DNA of 64,000 bases, taken from contig NZ_JACVPI010000001.1 of assembly GCF_018881965.1 (NCBI RefSeq), positions 1,680,018-1,744,017 on the forward strand, given 5' to 3'. Every line of letters begins with the position of its first letter. Position 1 is the stretch's first letter. Under the pieces are notes generated by a model. It did no database searches, was not told the origin of the DNA, and saw nothing but the letters and a program-made list of their open reading frames with translations. Positions 55,055-63,948 of this stretch are shown here, one piece after another. The position numbers and the translations under genes are program-made. This stretch comes from Polynucleobacter sp. JS-Polo-80-F4. GTDB lineage: Bacteria; Pseudomonadota; Gammaproteobacteria; Burkholderiales; Burkholderiaceae.

Positions 55055-55516
55055 TTGGCACATAACGCTGAATGTCCTGATTGTGGAAATGTGCGGGCAT
55101 TGTTTAATCAATGTCCGCATTGTGGATCTGAACATTTGCCTATATTGAGCTCGGATACGATTGAGCTCAATATTAAGCAAGACGGTCCATATGTTGAAGA
55201 AGCCTTAGATCGGCTTACAGACTACCTTCGTAAATCGTTAGAGGTAGGCATTAAAGCCATCGTATTGATACATGGTTATGGCTCTAGCGGTGAGGGTGGT
55301 CGAATCAAATGGGCTATTCACGACGCACTAGAAAATAACCGCTACTCTGACCGTGTAGATGAATATCATTTTGGGGAAGATGTCGCCTACGGGAGCGTGG
55401 CCTATCATGCCTTGCTGAAGCGTCGGCCAGGACTAAAGCACTATCTCAAGCGTTTCAAGGAAGGCAATGCCGGCATGACGATTTTATTATTGGGATCTCA
55501 GGCTAGAAGTGCTTAG
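55055..55516 (+). CDS. zinc-ribbon plus Smr-domain protein
   Basis: A 153-residue protein. The N-terminal zinc ribbon CPDCGNVRALFNQCPHCG (about 7-24) precedes an Smr domain at about 60-150 with IVLIHGYGSSGEGGRIKWAIHDAL. Smr domains are nucleases or nucleic-acid binders, here likely on RNA or branched DNA. The best start is a TTG at 55055; no ATG is available and the ribosome-binding site AAGGAG lies too far upstream, so the start is uncertain. Confidence 0.75.
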   Translation: MAHNAECPDCGNVRALFNQCPHCGSEHLPILSSDTIELNIKQDGPYVEEALDRLTDYLRKSLEVGIKAIVLIHGYGSSGEGGRIKWAIHDALENNRYSDRVDEYHFGEDVAYGSVAYHALLKRRPGLKHYLKRFKEGNAGMTILLLGSQARSA

Positions 55517-55564
55517 AATAGGGCTATTAGTTGTTTATGCCTTATCCAATAGGGGTACATTGAT

Positions 55565-55906
55565 ATGACCGCAAAGAAACTCGACCATTCAGCTTCACAT
55601 GATGACAAGCAGACCGGAGCTGAAAGCCTCATAGGTGAATTCAAAGCCCTGATGGCTGATGCTGAGGCTTTGATTAAGGCAACGGAAGATCATCCAGGCG
55701 CTGCTGTTACATCCATTCGCAATAAAGCATTAGAAACACTTGCTGGTGCCAAAGAGAGCCTTTCAGGTGTTGAGGGCAAGCTGCTTGATAAAGCAAAGGT
55801 GGCAGCTGAAGGTGCGGATGATTTTGTTCATCGCAATCCTTGGGAGGCTGTAGGTGTTGCTGCTGGCTTAGGTTTGCTAATTGGTTTATTCATTGGACGT
55901 CGTTAA
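55565..55906 (+). CDS. DUF883 (ElaB/YqjD) membrane-anchored protein
   Basis: A 113-residue protein. The long amphipathic helical part is followed by VHRNPWEAVGVAAGLGLLIGLFIGRR, split by role: the HRNPW motif, then a C-terminal membrane anchor with GRR end. In E. coli, YqjD tethers ribosomes to the inner membrane in stationary phase. First of the three-gene yqjDEK-like operon, six bases before the next gene. Confidence 0.9.
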   Translation: MTAKKLDHSASHDDKQTGAESLIGEFKALMADAEALIKATEDHPGAAVTSIRNKALETLAGAKESLSGVEGKLLDKAKVAAEGADDFVHRNPWEAVGVAAGLGLLIGLFIGRR

Positions 55907-55912
55907 ATCTAT

Positions 55913-56281
55913 ATGTCTCAAGAAAACCTACTTTCCTCTATCAAAGGCCTTGCTTCCACTGGAGCATCGATTGCTCAAACACGTTTAGAGCTTTTATCGC
56001 TGGATGTACAAATCGCTAGAGGAAAATTTATCAGCTTACTGGTGATGATCATTAGCGCTTTATTCTTTTTATTTTTCGGCTTAGTCATGTTGGCATTACT
56101 CATTGTGATCTATAGCTGGGAGACCGATCGAATCTTGGCCTTGGGTTTATTGACCGGAACCTTTTTGTCTATAGGCTTCATTCTGGCTTTTCTCATTACC
56201 CAGTCATTGCGCAAGATGCCTAGATTGTTTGAGGCGTCCATCACTGAGTTAGCAAAAGATCGTGAAGCTCTTTCAAAATGA
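55913..56281 (+). CDS. YqjE/phage-holin-family membrane protein
   Basis: A 122-residue protein with an N-terminal amphipathic part and two membrane spans (ISLLVMIISALFFLFFGLVM region and LALGLLTGTFLSIGFILAFL). Matches the YqjE (DUF1469) family that follows DUF883 genes. Its stop overlaps the next start by ATGA. Confidence 0.85.
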   Translation: MSQENLLSSIKGLASTGASIAQTRLELLSLDVQIARGKFISLLVMIISALFFLFFGLVMLALLIVIYSWETDRILALGLLTGTFLSIGFILAFLITQSLRKMPRLFEASITELAKDREALSK

Positions 56282-56559
56282 CTGAGCATTTAAAGGCTTT
56301 AGAGCGCCGTCAGCGCGAACTCATGATTCAGGCAAGTCTGGAGCGTGAGGAGTTTGCTGAACATTTTGAGGCTTGGGAGAAGCCGCTCTCCTGGGCTGAT
56401 AAGGGGCTTGATGCTGTAAATTTCTTGAAGAGCAACCCGTTCTTATGGACAAGCGCATTTGCAGCGCTGGCGCATTACAAGCCTAAGCTCGCAAGCAAGG
56501 CCCTAGCTCTAGGTTGGGGCGCTATGAAAATAATGAAGAGCGCTAAAAAACTCGTCTAA
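56278..56559 (+). CDS. YqjK-like protein
   Basis: A 93-residue protein: TEHLKALERRQRELMIQASLEREEF, then a hydrophobic stretch FLWTSAFAALAHYKPKLAS and a basic end MKIMKSAKKLV. It fits the third member of yqjDEK-like operons. It overlaps the convergent apt gene by four bases at the stop codons. Confidence 0.75.
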   Translation: MTEHLKALERRQRELMIQASLEREEFAEHFEAWEKPLSWADKGLDAVNFLKSNPFLWTSAFAALAHYKPKLASKALALGWGAMKIMKSAKKLV

Positions 56560-57074
56560 CTTTTCAATACCGACTGATGGCGAATGCCTGATTGATGTAA
56601 GAGCGCACCGCCATTTAAGAAAGTAATTTCTAGCAAGGTAATTGCACCACATACTTCAAATCCAGCGTCACGTATTAATGTATCGGCAGCAACCAAAGTG
56701 CCCCCGGTAGCTAGGACGTCATCTAAGAGCAGTACTCTGGCATCTTTGGGTAAAGTCGATTGCTGTATCTCTAATGAATCATTTCCATATTCCAGGCCAT
56801 AAGCTTGGCGATGGCTAGCTAAGGGAAGTTTGTTGGGCTTTCTGGCTAGCGCCAGGCCCTTGTGTGCATGGTGGGCTAGGGCGGAGCCAAAGATAAAGCC
56901 GCGAGATTCAATGCCTAAAATGTGGGTGTAATCAAACTGCCGAGCAATTTCATCAAGTTGGCGGATAGCCTCTCTAAAAGCAGCTGGGTTGGCTAATAGT
57001 GGGGAGATGTCCCGAAAGAAAACACCGGGTTTTGGAAAGTCTGAAACTCCGGGTAGATAATCTAATAAATTCAT
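56556..57074 (-). CDS. apt: adenine phosphoribosyltransferase
   Basis: A 172-residue type I phosphoribosyltransferase that salvages adenine to AMP. The PRPP loop is VLLLDDVLATGGTLVAA; GIESRGFIFGSALAH and ARKPNKLP are also typical. It runs divergent from the nucleosidase gene with only 11 bp between starts, so both salvage genes share one control region. Confidence 0.94.
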   Translation of the reverse strand: MNLLDYLPGVSDFPKPGVFFRDISPLLANPAAFREAIRQLDEIARQFDYTHILGIESRGFIFGSALAHHAHKGLALARKPNKLPLASHRQAYGLEYGNDSLEIQQSTLPKDARVLLLDDVLATGGTLVAADTLIRDAGFEVCGAITLLEITFLNGGALLHQSGIRHQSVLKS

Positions 57075-57085
57075 CGCAAGCCAAT

Positions 57086-57652
57086 ATGAAAACAGAACTT
57101 CTTATTATTACCGCATTAGAGTCCGAGCTCAAGCGCGCATCTTTGCCAAGTGGTGTGGAGATTGTGTATTCAGGGATTGGCAAAATTAATGCCGCCATGA
57201 CTAGCATCAAAGCGATTCACCAATACTCTCCCAAGAGAATATTGAACTTTGGTACCGCAGGAAAAATTAAGTCTGATCTGGAGGGTTTGCTCGAGATTGG
57301 CAAAGTTATTCAACGAGACATGGATGCCGAGCCATTGGCACCTCGCGGCAACACGCCTTTTTGCACAAGACCCCAAGAGTATCTATCTACCGGGCAATTT
57401 ATCTGCGGCTCAGGCGATAGCTTTGTGACTGCAATTGACCCTTGGTTGAATAGTCAAAATGTCGATGTTGTCGATATGGAGTTATTTGCAATTGCTGCAA
57501 TTGCACATGAACACCGCATTCCTTGGCAGTCTTTTAAATACATCACTGATGATGCTAATGAGAGCTCTGGTGAGGACTGGCAGGCAAAAGTCCATCATGG
57601 TCAAGACCTTTTCCTGGATCGCATCAAGGACTTATTACGTAATCCCATTTAA
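57086..57652 (+). CDS. nucleosidase (MTA/SAH nucleosidase superfamily)
   Basis: A 188-residue nucleoside phosphorylase-fold protein: LLIITALESEL, GIGKINAAMTSIKAI, ILNFGTAGKI, and VDVVDMELFAIAAIAHEHRIP with the ME substrate motif, then TDDANESSGEDW with the catalytic Asp. It probably frees a base (adenine from methylthioadenosine or similar) that Apt can reuse. The ATG at 57086 is chosen over a frame opening 29 codons earlier inside apt. Confidence 0.85.
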   Translation: MKTELLIITALESELKRASLPSGVEIVYSGIGKINAAMTSIKAIHQYSPKRILNFGTAGKIKSDLEGLLEIGKVIQRDMDAEPLAPRGNTPFCTRPQEYLSTGQFICGSGDSFVTAIDPWLNSQNVDVVDMELFAIAAIAHEHRIPWQSFKYITDDANESSGEDWQAKVHHGQDLFLDRIKDLLRNPI

Positions 57653-57724
57653 TGGCATCATGATCCTTATGAATTCTTCAATCTAGCCAATATTTCTTGG
57701 TTAAAGTATTAGAAGGGGTAATAA

Positions 57725-58879
57725 ATGAGCGTGGTATCGGCATCTGCTAATGAAGTATGGAGTGATAAGCGCTGGCTTTGGTTATTGAGCCCCTCAATAC
57801 CATTTGCTTTTACGGCTTCAATCTTCGTTTTCTCTTTAACGGGGGAATGGCTCTATTTGCTTTTTGCTCCAGCCATTATTCATATCGCTATCCCAGTTTT
57901 AGATTTCACTTTTGGTGAAGACTTTAGTAATCCCCCAGAATCTGCTGTCGAAAGTCTAAACAAAGATTTTTTCTATCGCCTCATGGTTTGGCTTTATGTG
58001 CCGTTTCAGTTAATAGGTACAGTCTTTGGAACTTGGCTAGCGGTGACCCAATCATTGGACTGGTACGCCTATATCGCATTAGTATTTACCGTCGGATCTA
58101 CCAATGGTATTGGTATTGGAACTGCCCATGAGCTTGGACATAAGCAAGAACCTCTAGACCGTTGGCTTTCTAAATTGGCTTTAGCTCCCAGCATGTATGG
58201 GCACTTCTTTGTAGAGCATAACCGTGGTCATCACAAGCGGGTAGCAACACCAGAAGATCCTGCTAGTGCTCGTATAGGAGAGGGATTCTGGTCTTTTCTG
58301 CTTCGTACAGTGTCAGGAAGTTTGATTTCTGCTTGGGACCTTGAGCGTGAGCGCTTAAGAAGAAAAGGTAAGGGCGTTTGGAGTGTTCATAATGAAAATC
58401 TCCAGGCATGGTCACTTAGCATTCTTTTGTACGGTGCATTGATCATCTGGTTGGGCTGGTCTGCTTTAATCTTCCTAGTACTGCAAGGCATCTATGCTGC
58501 CTCGATGTTAGAGGTTGTGAACTATGTTGAGCACTATGGGCTATTGCGTCAAAAAGAGAATGGCGAATACGTTCGCTGTGCTCCAGAGCATTCCTGGAAT
58601 AGTAACCATATAGTAGGTAACATTCTGTTGTATCACCTACAACGCCATTCCGATCACCACGCTCATCCAACAAGGCGCTATCAAGCATTACGTCATTTTA
58701 GTGAGGCACCTCAATTGCCAGGTGGCTATGCATCCATGATTACCTTAGCGTATTGCCCGCCACTTTGGTTTGCCTTAATGGATCAGAAAGTAGTGCGTCA
58801 TTACGCAGGAGATATGGGCAAAATGAATATACAACCCTCAGCAAGACAAAAGCTGATGAAGCGTTGGGAAAATTCATAA
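57725..58879 (+). CDS. alkB: alkane 1-monooxygenase (AlkB family)
   Basis: A 384-residue integral-membrane non-heme di-iron hydroxylase with about six membrane spans. All His boxes are present: GTAHELGHKQ, EHNRGHHKRV, NYVEHYGL and LQRHSDHHAHPTRRYQALR. It hydroxylates terminal carbons of alkanes or fatty chains and needs rubredoxin and its reductase, not encoded here. Its stop overlaps the next start (TAATG), pairing it with an alcohol dehydrogenase. Confidence 0.92.
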   Translation: MSVVSASANEVWSDKRWLWLLSPSIPFAFTASIFVFSLTGEWLYLLFAPAIIHIAIPVLDFTFGEDFSNPPESAVESLNKDFFYRLMVWLYVPFQLIGTVFGTWLAVTQSLDWYAYIALVFTVGSTNGIGIGTAHELGHKQEPLDRWLSKLALAPSMYGHFFVEHNRGHHKRVATPEDPASARIGEGFWSFLLRTVSGSLISAWDLERERLRRKGKGVWSVHNENLQAWSLSILLYGALIIWLGWSALIFLVLQGIYAASMLEVVNYVEHYGLLRQKENGEYVRCAPEHSWNSNHIVGNILLYHLQRHSDHHAHPTRRYQALRHFSEAPQLPGGYASMITLAYCPPLWFALMDQKVVRHYAGDMGKMNIQPSARQKLMKRWENS

Positions 58880-60477
58880 TGCAGCCTCAGTACTTTGATT
58901 ACATTGTTGTTGGTGGTGGGTCTGCTGGCAGTGTGATGGCCGGTCGACTCAGTGAGGATGCTGGCACAAGCGTTGCATTGCTTGAAGCAGGCGGTAAGGG
59001 TGACAGTTGGGTGGTTAACACCCCTGCAGCCGCAGTTGCTATGCTACCTACATCAATCAACAACTATGCATTCCAGACGGTACCTCAGAAGGGTTTACAT
59101 GGTCGGCGAGGGTATCAGCCCAGAGGTAAGTGCTTGGGCGGCTCTTCGGCGATTAATGCCATGATTTACACCAGGGGCCATCGCTCTGATTACGATCACT
59201 GGGCTTCACTCGGTAATGCAGGCTGGTCATACGATGACCTGTTGCCGTACTTTAAAAAAAGTGAGAGCAACGCTACTTTCAAGAACCCATTCCACGGTAA
59301 TGACGGCCCCTTATCTGTATCTAATCTACAGTCACATAATCCTTTTCAGCAAATCTATTTAAATGCTGCCAAAGAAACCGGCTTTCCAATTACCGATGAC
59401 TTCAATGGAGCTGAACAAGAAGGCCTTGGAATTTACCAGGTCACACATAAAAACGGTGAGCGTTGGAGCGCTGCCCGCGGCTACTTAAATCCACACATGG
59501 GCAAGCGATCCAATCTGAATGTACAAACTGGTGTCCAGGTTGAGCGTATCTTGTTCGAGGGTAAGCGCGCCATTGGTGTGAGCTATATCCAAGGCGGGAA
59601 ACAGCGCATTATTCGCGCCAATAAAGAAGTGATTTTATGTGCTGGCGCCTTCCACTCGCCACAATTGCTTATGGTTTCAGGGATTGGCCCTAAGGATCAA
59701 TTAAGCCAGTTTGGAATACCGCAAATTCATGAGCTGCCAGGGGTTGGTCAAAACTTACAAGACCATCCAGACTTTATCTTTGGATACTCAGCAGATAGTC
59801 TTGATCTGATTGGGATATCTTTAGGCGGCACGGTTAAATTGACCAGTGAAATTATTAAGTACATCCGTTCACGCAAAGGGATGATCGCTACTAACTTTGC
59901 TGAAGCTGGCGGCTTTCTTAAAACAGATCCCAATCTTGAAGCTCCGGATGTGCAATTGCATTTTGTGGTGAGCCTAGTAGAGGATCATGCCCGTAAGTTG
60001 CATATGGCTCATGGCTATTCATGTCACGTTTGCGTACTGAGACCTAAGAGTCGAGGGCAAGTGACATTAGCCAGTGCCAGCATGAAGGATGCGCCATTAA
60101 TCGATCCTGGCTTTTTAGAGGAAGATGAAGATCTAGAAACACTAGTTAAAGGGTATAAATTAACTAAAAAATTAATGGATGCCCCCACGTTTACGAAGAT
60201 ACGCAAGAAGGATGTATTTACACTCAACGTCAAGACAGATGACGACATACGGAACATCATTCGGGAGAGAGCCGATACCGTCTATCACCCCGTTGGCACC
60301 TGCAAAATGGGTAATGATCCAATGTCAGTAGTTGATGCAAACCTAAAAGTTCATGGTATTGAAGGGCTTAGAGTGGTTGATGGATCCATCATGCCGACTC
60401 TCATAGGCGGCAATACTAATGCCCCGATTATTGCCATTGCTGAAAAAGCGGTAGACCTTATCAAGGCCGGGCGTTAA
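58879..60477 (+). CDS. GMC-family alcohol dehydrogenase (AlkJ-like)
   Basis: A 532-residue FAD enzyme of the glucose-methanol-choline family: YIVVGGGSAGSVMAGRLSE, GRRGYQPRGKCLGGSSAINAMIYTRGH (GMC signature 1), CAGAFHSPQLLMVSGIGP (signature 2), and HPVGTCKMG then PTLIGGNTNAPIIAIAEKA with the catalytic His pair. The TAATG overlap with alkB picks the start at 58879, although the frame opens 42 codons earlier. AlkJ-type enzymes oxidise the alkanol made by AlkB. Confidence 0.92.
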   Translation: MQPQYFDYIVVGGGSAGSVMAGRLSEDAGTSVALLEAGGKGDSWVVNTPAAAVAMLPTSINNYAFQTVPQKGLHGRRGYQPRGKCLGGSSAINAMIYTRGHRSDYDHWASLGNAGWSYDDLLPYFKKSESNATFKNPFHGNDGPLSVSNLQSHNPFQQIYLNAAKETGFPITDDFNGAEQEGLGIYQVTHKNGERWSAARGYLNPHMGKRSNLNVQTGVQVERILFEGKRAIGVSYIQGGKQRIIRANKEVILCAGAFHSPQLLMVSGIGPKDQLSQFGIPQIHELPGVGQNLQDHPDFIFGYSADSLDLIGISLGGTVKLTSEIIKYIRSRKGMIATNFAEAGGFLKTDPNLEAPDVQLHFVVSLVEDHARKLHMAHGYSCHVCVLRPKSRGQVTLASASMKDAPLIDPGFLEEDEDLETLVKGYKLTKKLMDAPTFTKIRKKDVFTLNVKTDDDIRNIIRERADTVYHPVGTCKMGNDPMSVVDANLKVHGIEGLRVVDGSIMPTLIGGNTNAPIIAIAEKAVDLIKAGR

Positions 60478-61238
60478 TCTAACCCCTCAAAATTGGGCGC
60501 ACGCTTTTCTAAAAAGGAGGTCAAGGCCTCTTTGGCGGCTGGGCCATGGAGTCTATCGATGAAGAGCTTGCCTTCAATCTCAATTTGATTGAGTACAGCA
60601 TTCTTCAGAGCGCCGTCTTTTAATAGGAATTTAGTTCTAATGACAGAGCCCGAGGATAGGGTGGTGAGTTTCTTAGCGCGTTGCTCTGCATAAGGCAATG
60701 CAGATGACTCTGAAATTACTTTATTTACGAATCCAAGTGTCTGAGCATCATCAGCGCTGATGGGTTCTCCGAACAGCAAGATCTCTGAAGCTCTTTGATG
60801 ACCAACAAGCCTTGGCAGCAACAAGGAGGCTGCGCCCTCCGGAACCAATCCAAGCGAGACAAAAGGAAAGATGAAACGTGCATCCTTTTGGGCGTAAACC
60901 AAATCACAATGAAAAAGTAAGGTTGCACCGATGCCGACGGCAACCCCATCAACTGCTGCAATTAAGGGCTTGGTCAGCTGTGCAAGTGCCTTTAATAGAT
61001 TAATGGGCGGGGCATCTTCATGAGTAATGGGGGATTTCATGAAATCTGCAATGTCATTACCTGCCGAAAAGGCATTACCAGCACCAGATATTAATATCAC
61101 TTTCACTTCAGAGTTTTGATCGCCCTTAGACAATATCTGCGTAAGCTCCCGATACATTGCATTGGTAAATGCATTCTTTTTTTCAGGGCGGTTGAGCAAT
61201 ATCTTCAGAATGCCGTCTTCAATTTGACAATGGATCAT
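60474..61238 (-). CDS. enoyl-CoA hydratase/isomerase family protein
   Basis: A 254-residue crotonase-fold protein: LNRPEKKNAFTNAMYREL, ILISGAGNAFSAGNDIADF (oxyanion hole) and AVDGVAVGIGATLLFHCDLVYA, then FPFVSLGLVPEGAAS with the Glu used by hydratases and isomerases. Probably acts on enoyl-CoA in fatty-acid breakdown. It overlaps the convergent GMC gene by four bases at the stops. Confidence 0.9.
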   Translation of the reverse strand: MIHCQIEDGILKILLNRPEKKNAFTNAMYRELTQILSKGDQNSEVKVILISGAGNAFSAGNDIADFMKSPITHEDAPPINLLKALAQLTKPLIAAVDGVAVGIGATLLFHCDLVYAQKDARFIFPFVSLGLVPEGAASLLLPRLVGHQRASEILLFGEPISADDAQTLGFVNKVISESSALPYAEQRAKKLTTLSSGSVIRTKFLLKDGALKNAVLNQIEIEGKLFIDRLHGPAAKEALTSFLEKRAPNFEGLD

Positions 61239-61260
61239 ATGGACTAAGTGGTTTCTTAAA

Positions 61261-62238
61261 TTAGACCGTCTTTAATAAGTTGGCTTTAGTTTGATCGTAT
61301 TCTGCTTTCAAACGACCCACCAATTGCGCAGTGGGAGTAACTGCCTTCACGGCCCCAATGCCTTGACCGCAGCCCCAGATATCTTTCCAGGCTTTTTGTG
61401 CTGCACCGCCAAAGTTCATTTTGCTTGGATCGCTTTCTGGAAGATTCTCGGGGTCTAATCCAGCATTGCGGATAGAAGGGGCTAAATAGTTGCCAGATAC
61501 GCCGGTAAATAGGTTGCTTAAAACAATATCATCTGAGTTGCAGTCAACTACCGCTTGCTTGTAGGCATCACTTGCACGCGCCTCTTCTGTTGCAATGAAC
61601 GCCGAGCCAATATAAGCATAATCAGCGCCCATAGCCTGAGCGGCCAATACAGCGCCACCAGTAGCAATCGAGCCACTCAGCACTAACGGACCTTTAAACC
61701 ACTCCCGAATTTCTTGGATCAATGCAAAGGGACTCTTAATGCCCGCATGTCCGCCAGCGCCGGCTGCAACTGCGATTAAGCCATCAGCACCTTTTTCAAT
61801 TGCTTTTTTGGCAAACGTATTATTGATGATGTCATGCAATACGATGCCACCATAACTATGTGCAGCGATATTGATTTCTTCTCGTGCGCCTAGAGAGGTA
61901 ATGATGATGGGTACTTTATATTTGACGCATAAAGCCATGTCATGTTCAAGTCGATCATTGCTTTTATGTACTATTTGGTTAATAGCAAATGGGGCCGCTG
62001 GCTTATCGGGATGTTCTTGGTTGTATGCCTCTAAGGCAGTGGTAATTTCAATCAACCATTCTTCAAGTTGCTCAGCTGGCCTGGCATTGAGGGCTGGCAT
62101 AGAGCCAATTACACCCGCTTTGCATTGGGCAATTACCAATTTAGGATTGCTAATAATGAAAAGAGGGGCCGCAATGACGGGTAAATTACCATCCGCCAAA
62201 TGCTTGTGAAGAACTTCTGGAAGAGGTTGATTGCTCAT
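61261..62238 (-). CDS. nitronate monooxygenase-family flavoprotein
   Basis: A 325-residue FMN TIM-barrel protein of the 2-nitropropane dioxygenase family: LPVIAAPLFIISNPKLVIAQCKAG at the start, AVAAGAGGHAG with the flavin-site His, PLVLSGSIATGGAVLAAQAMGADYAYIGSAF (phosphate site). It may oxidise nitronates or act as an enoyl-type reductase. Co-directional with the hydratase and thiolase genes. Confidence 0.88.
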   Translation of the reverse strand: MSNQPLPEVLHKHLADGNLPVIAAPLFIISNPKLVIAQCKAGVIGSMPALNARPAEQLEEWLIEITTALEAYNQEHPDKPAAPFAINQIVHKSNDRLEHDMALCVKYKVPIIITSLGAREEINIAAHSYGGIVLHDIINNTFAKKAIEKGADGLIAVAAGAGGHAGIKSPFALIQEIREWFKGPLVLSGSIATGGAVLAAQAMGADYAYIGSAFIATEEARASDAYKQAVVDCNSDDIVLSNLFTGVSGNYLAPSIRNAGLDPENLPESDPSKMNFGGAAQKAWKDIWGCGQGIGAVKAVTPTAQLVGRLKAEYDQTKANLLKTV

Positions 62239-62264
62239 ATTATTTTTTTCAGTAGTAAAGATGT

Positions 62265-62720
62265 TTACTGTTCAGTCTTGTACCAAACTTGAGTGCGACC
62301 TAGTAGTGGGACGCCAATATAGCCACGAACATCCATTTTCTTACCATCTTCAGTCGTAATTTTGACTCGATAGATTTCACCTTCTTCAGGATCCAAGATT
62401 CTGCCATCTATCCAAACGCCTGGCTTATCGCGCTTTAGATCGGTCATGATCTTCATGCCGAGAATGGGCTTATCTTTTCGATCATCTTTGCATAGCGTGC
62501 AGTAGACCAAAGGCTTTTCATTGGGCTTTGGAAAGGTTTTAATGATGGTGCCTTCCAGTTTGCCGTTCACTTCATCAATCTTGATTAAAGAAGAGGGCTC
62601 ATTGGTTTTGTCATCAATCGTCTTCCAAACTCCAATAGCTGGATCGGTAGCCTGAGCATAGGCATTGGCAGCAAGCAGACTAAGAAAGCAAGCCGATAGG
62701 ATGAATTGTTTTTTTAACAT
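62265..62720 (-). CDS. DUF2147 secreted protein
   Basis: A 151-residue protein with a signal peptide (KKQFILSACFLSLLAANAYAQ) and a lipocalin-like DUF2147 domain: AIGVWKTIDDKTNEPSSLIKI, CTLCKDDRKDKPILGMKIM, DGRILDPEEGEIYRVKI and RGYIGVPLLGRTQVWYK. Periplasmic; role unknown, possibly small-molecule binding. In line with the fatty-acid genes. Confidence 0.88.
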   Translation of the reverse strand: MLKKQFILSACFLSLLAANAYAQATDPAIGVWKTIDDKTNEPSSLIKIDEVNGKLEGTIIKTFPKPNEKPLVYCTLCKDDRKDKPILGMKIMTDLKRDKPGVWIDGRILDPEEGEIYRVKITTEDGKKMDVRGYIGVPLLGRTQVWYKTEQ

Positions 62721-62751
62721 TTTGTTGTCTCCTAATATTGTTTAAGGCGAA

Positions 62752-63948
62752 TCAGCAACGCTCAAAAATTCCAGCAGCACCCATACCGGTGCCAACACAC
62801 ATTGTTACCATGGCGTGCTTGAGATTGCGTCTCTGTAATGCATGAATAGCTGTCGCAGCACGGATGGCGCCTGTTGCACCCAAGGGATGTCCTAGAGCAA
62901 TAGCACTACCCAGAGGATTCACTTTGCTCTGATCCAATCCAAGGTCTCGAATAACTGCTAAAGACTGAGCGGCAAATGCCTCGTTCAATTCAATCCAATC
63001 TAAATCCTGCAAATGGAGTCCCGCCAATTTCAATGCAGCCGGAATGGCTTCTTTAGGACCAATACCCATAATTTCAGGCGGAACGCCTTTTACGGCAAAG
63101 CTTACAAAGCGTGCCAAAGGGGTGAGGCCGAAGGTCTTAATTGCTTTTTCGCTTGCCAAGATCAGTGCGCCAACGCCATCTGAGGTCTGGGAGCTATTGC
63201 CGGCAGTAACGCTACCTCCAGCGGCGAAAGGTGACTTGAGTCTTGCCAATCCCTCCAGTGATGTATCAATGCGCGGCCCTTCATCTTTTGAGAATTCACG
63301 CCACTGCACATCTACTTGTCCTTTTCCTAGATCCATAGAGCGTTGAGCGACTTTGACAGGGAAGATTTCAGAGTTAAATTCACCAGCTGCTTGCGCGGCC
63401 ATGGCTTTTTGGTGAGATTGAAATGCAAAGGCATCTTGATCCTCGCGACTTATCTTCCATTGCTGTGCAACCTTCTCAGCCGTTAGTCCCATTCCATAAG
63501 CAATGCCAATATTTTCATCGCCCATAAAGATTTCTGGAGACATTGATGGGGAATTACCGCCCATGGGAACCATGCTCATCGATTCAACGCCACCAGCAAT
63601 CATGACATCTGCTTCACCAACCCGAATACGGTCAGCTGCCATAGCAATAGCATTCAGTCCGGAAGAGCAAAAACGATTAACGGTAATGCCACCTACGGTA
63701 TTAGGTAGGCCACCTAGGAGCAATCCTATGCGAGCCACATTTAAACCTTGCTGAGCTTCTGGCATGGCGCAGCCAATAATGGCATCCTCAATTGCTTTGG
63801 GGTCTAGGGTAGGGACTTGCGTCAGAACATGTTGCAAGGCATTGCCAAGCAAATCATCGGGTCGAGTATTTTTTAATGCACCCCGGCCAGACCTGCCAAC
63901 AGCACTGCGTGTTGCAGCTACGATATAGGCGTCTTGAATATTTTTCAT
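62752..63948 (-). CDS. thiolase (acetyl-CoA acyltransferase)
   Basis: A 398-residue thiolase. It starts KNIQDAYIVAATRSAVGR, with the nucleophile Cys in NRFCSSGLNAIAMA, ELNEAFAAQSLAVI and GHPLGATGAIRAAT with the catalytic His, and a second Cys in MVTMCVGTGMGAAGIFE. Full length. It cleaves 3-oxoacyl-CoA in beta-oxidation. It probably begins or continues an operon whose upstream part lies beyond the right edge. Confidence 0.93.
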   Translation of the reverse strand: MKNIQDAYIVAATRSAVGRSGRGALKNTRPDDLLGNALQHVLTQVPTLDPKAIEDAIIGCAMPEAQQGLNVARIGLLLGGLPNTVGGITVNRFCSSGLNAIAMAADRIRVGEADVMIAGGVESMSMVPMGGNSPSMSPEIFMGDENIGIAYGMGLTAEKVAQQWKISREDQDAFAFQSHQKAMAAQAAGEFNSEIFPVKVAQRSMDLGKGQVDVQWREFSKDEGPRIDTSLEGLARLKSPFAAGGSVTAGNSSQTSDGVGALILASEKAIKTFGLTPLARFVSFAVKGVPPEIMGIGPKEAIPAALKLAGLHLQDLDWIELNEAFAAQSLAVIRDLGLDQSKVNPLGSAIALGHPLGATGAIRAATAIHALQRRNLKHAMVTMCVGTGMGAAGIFERC

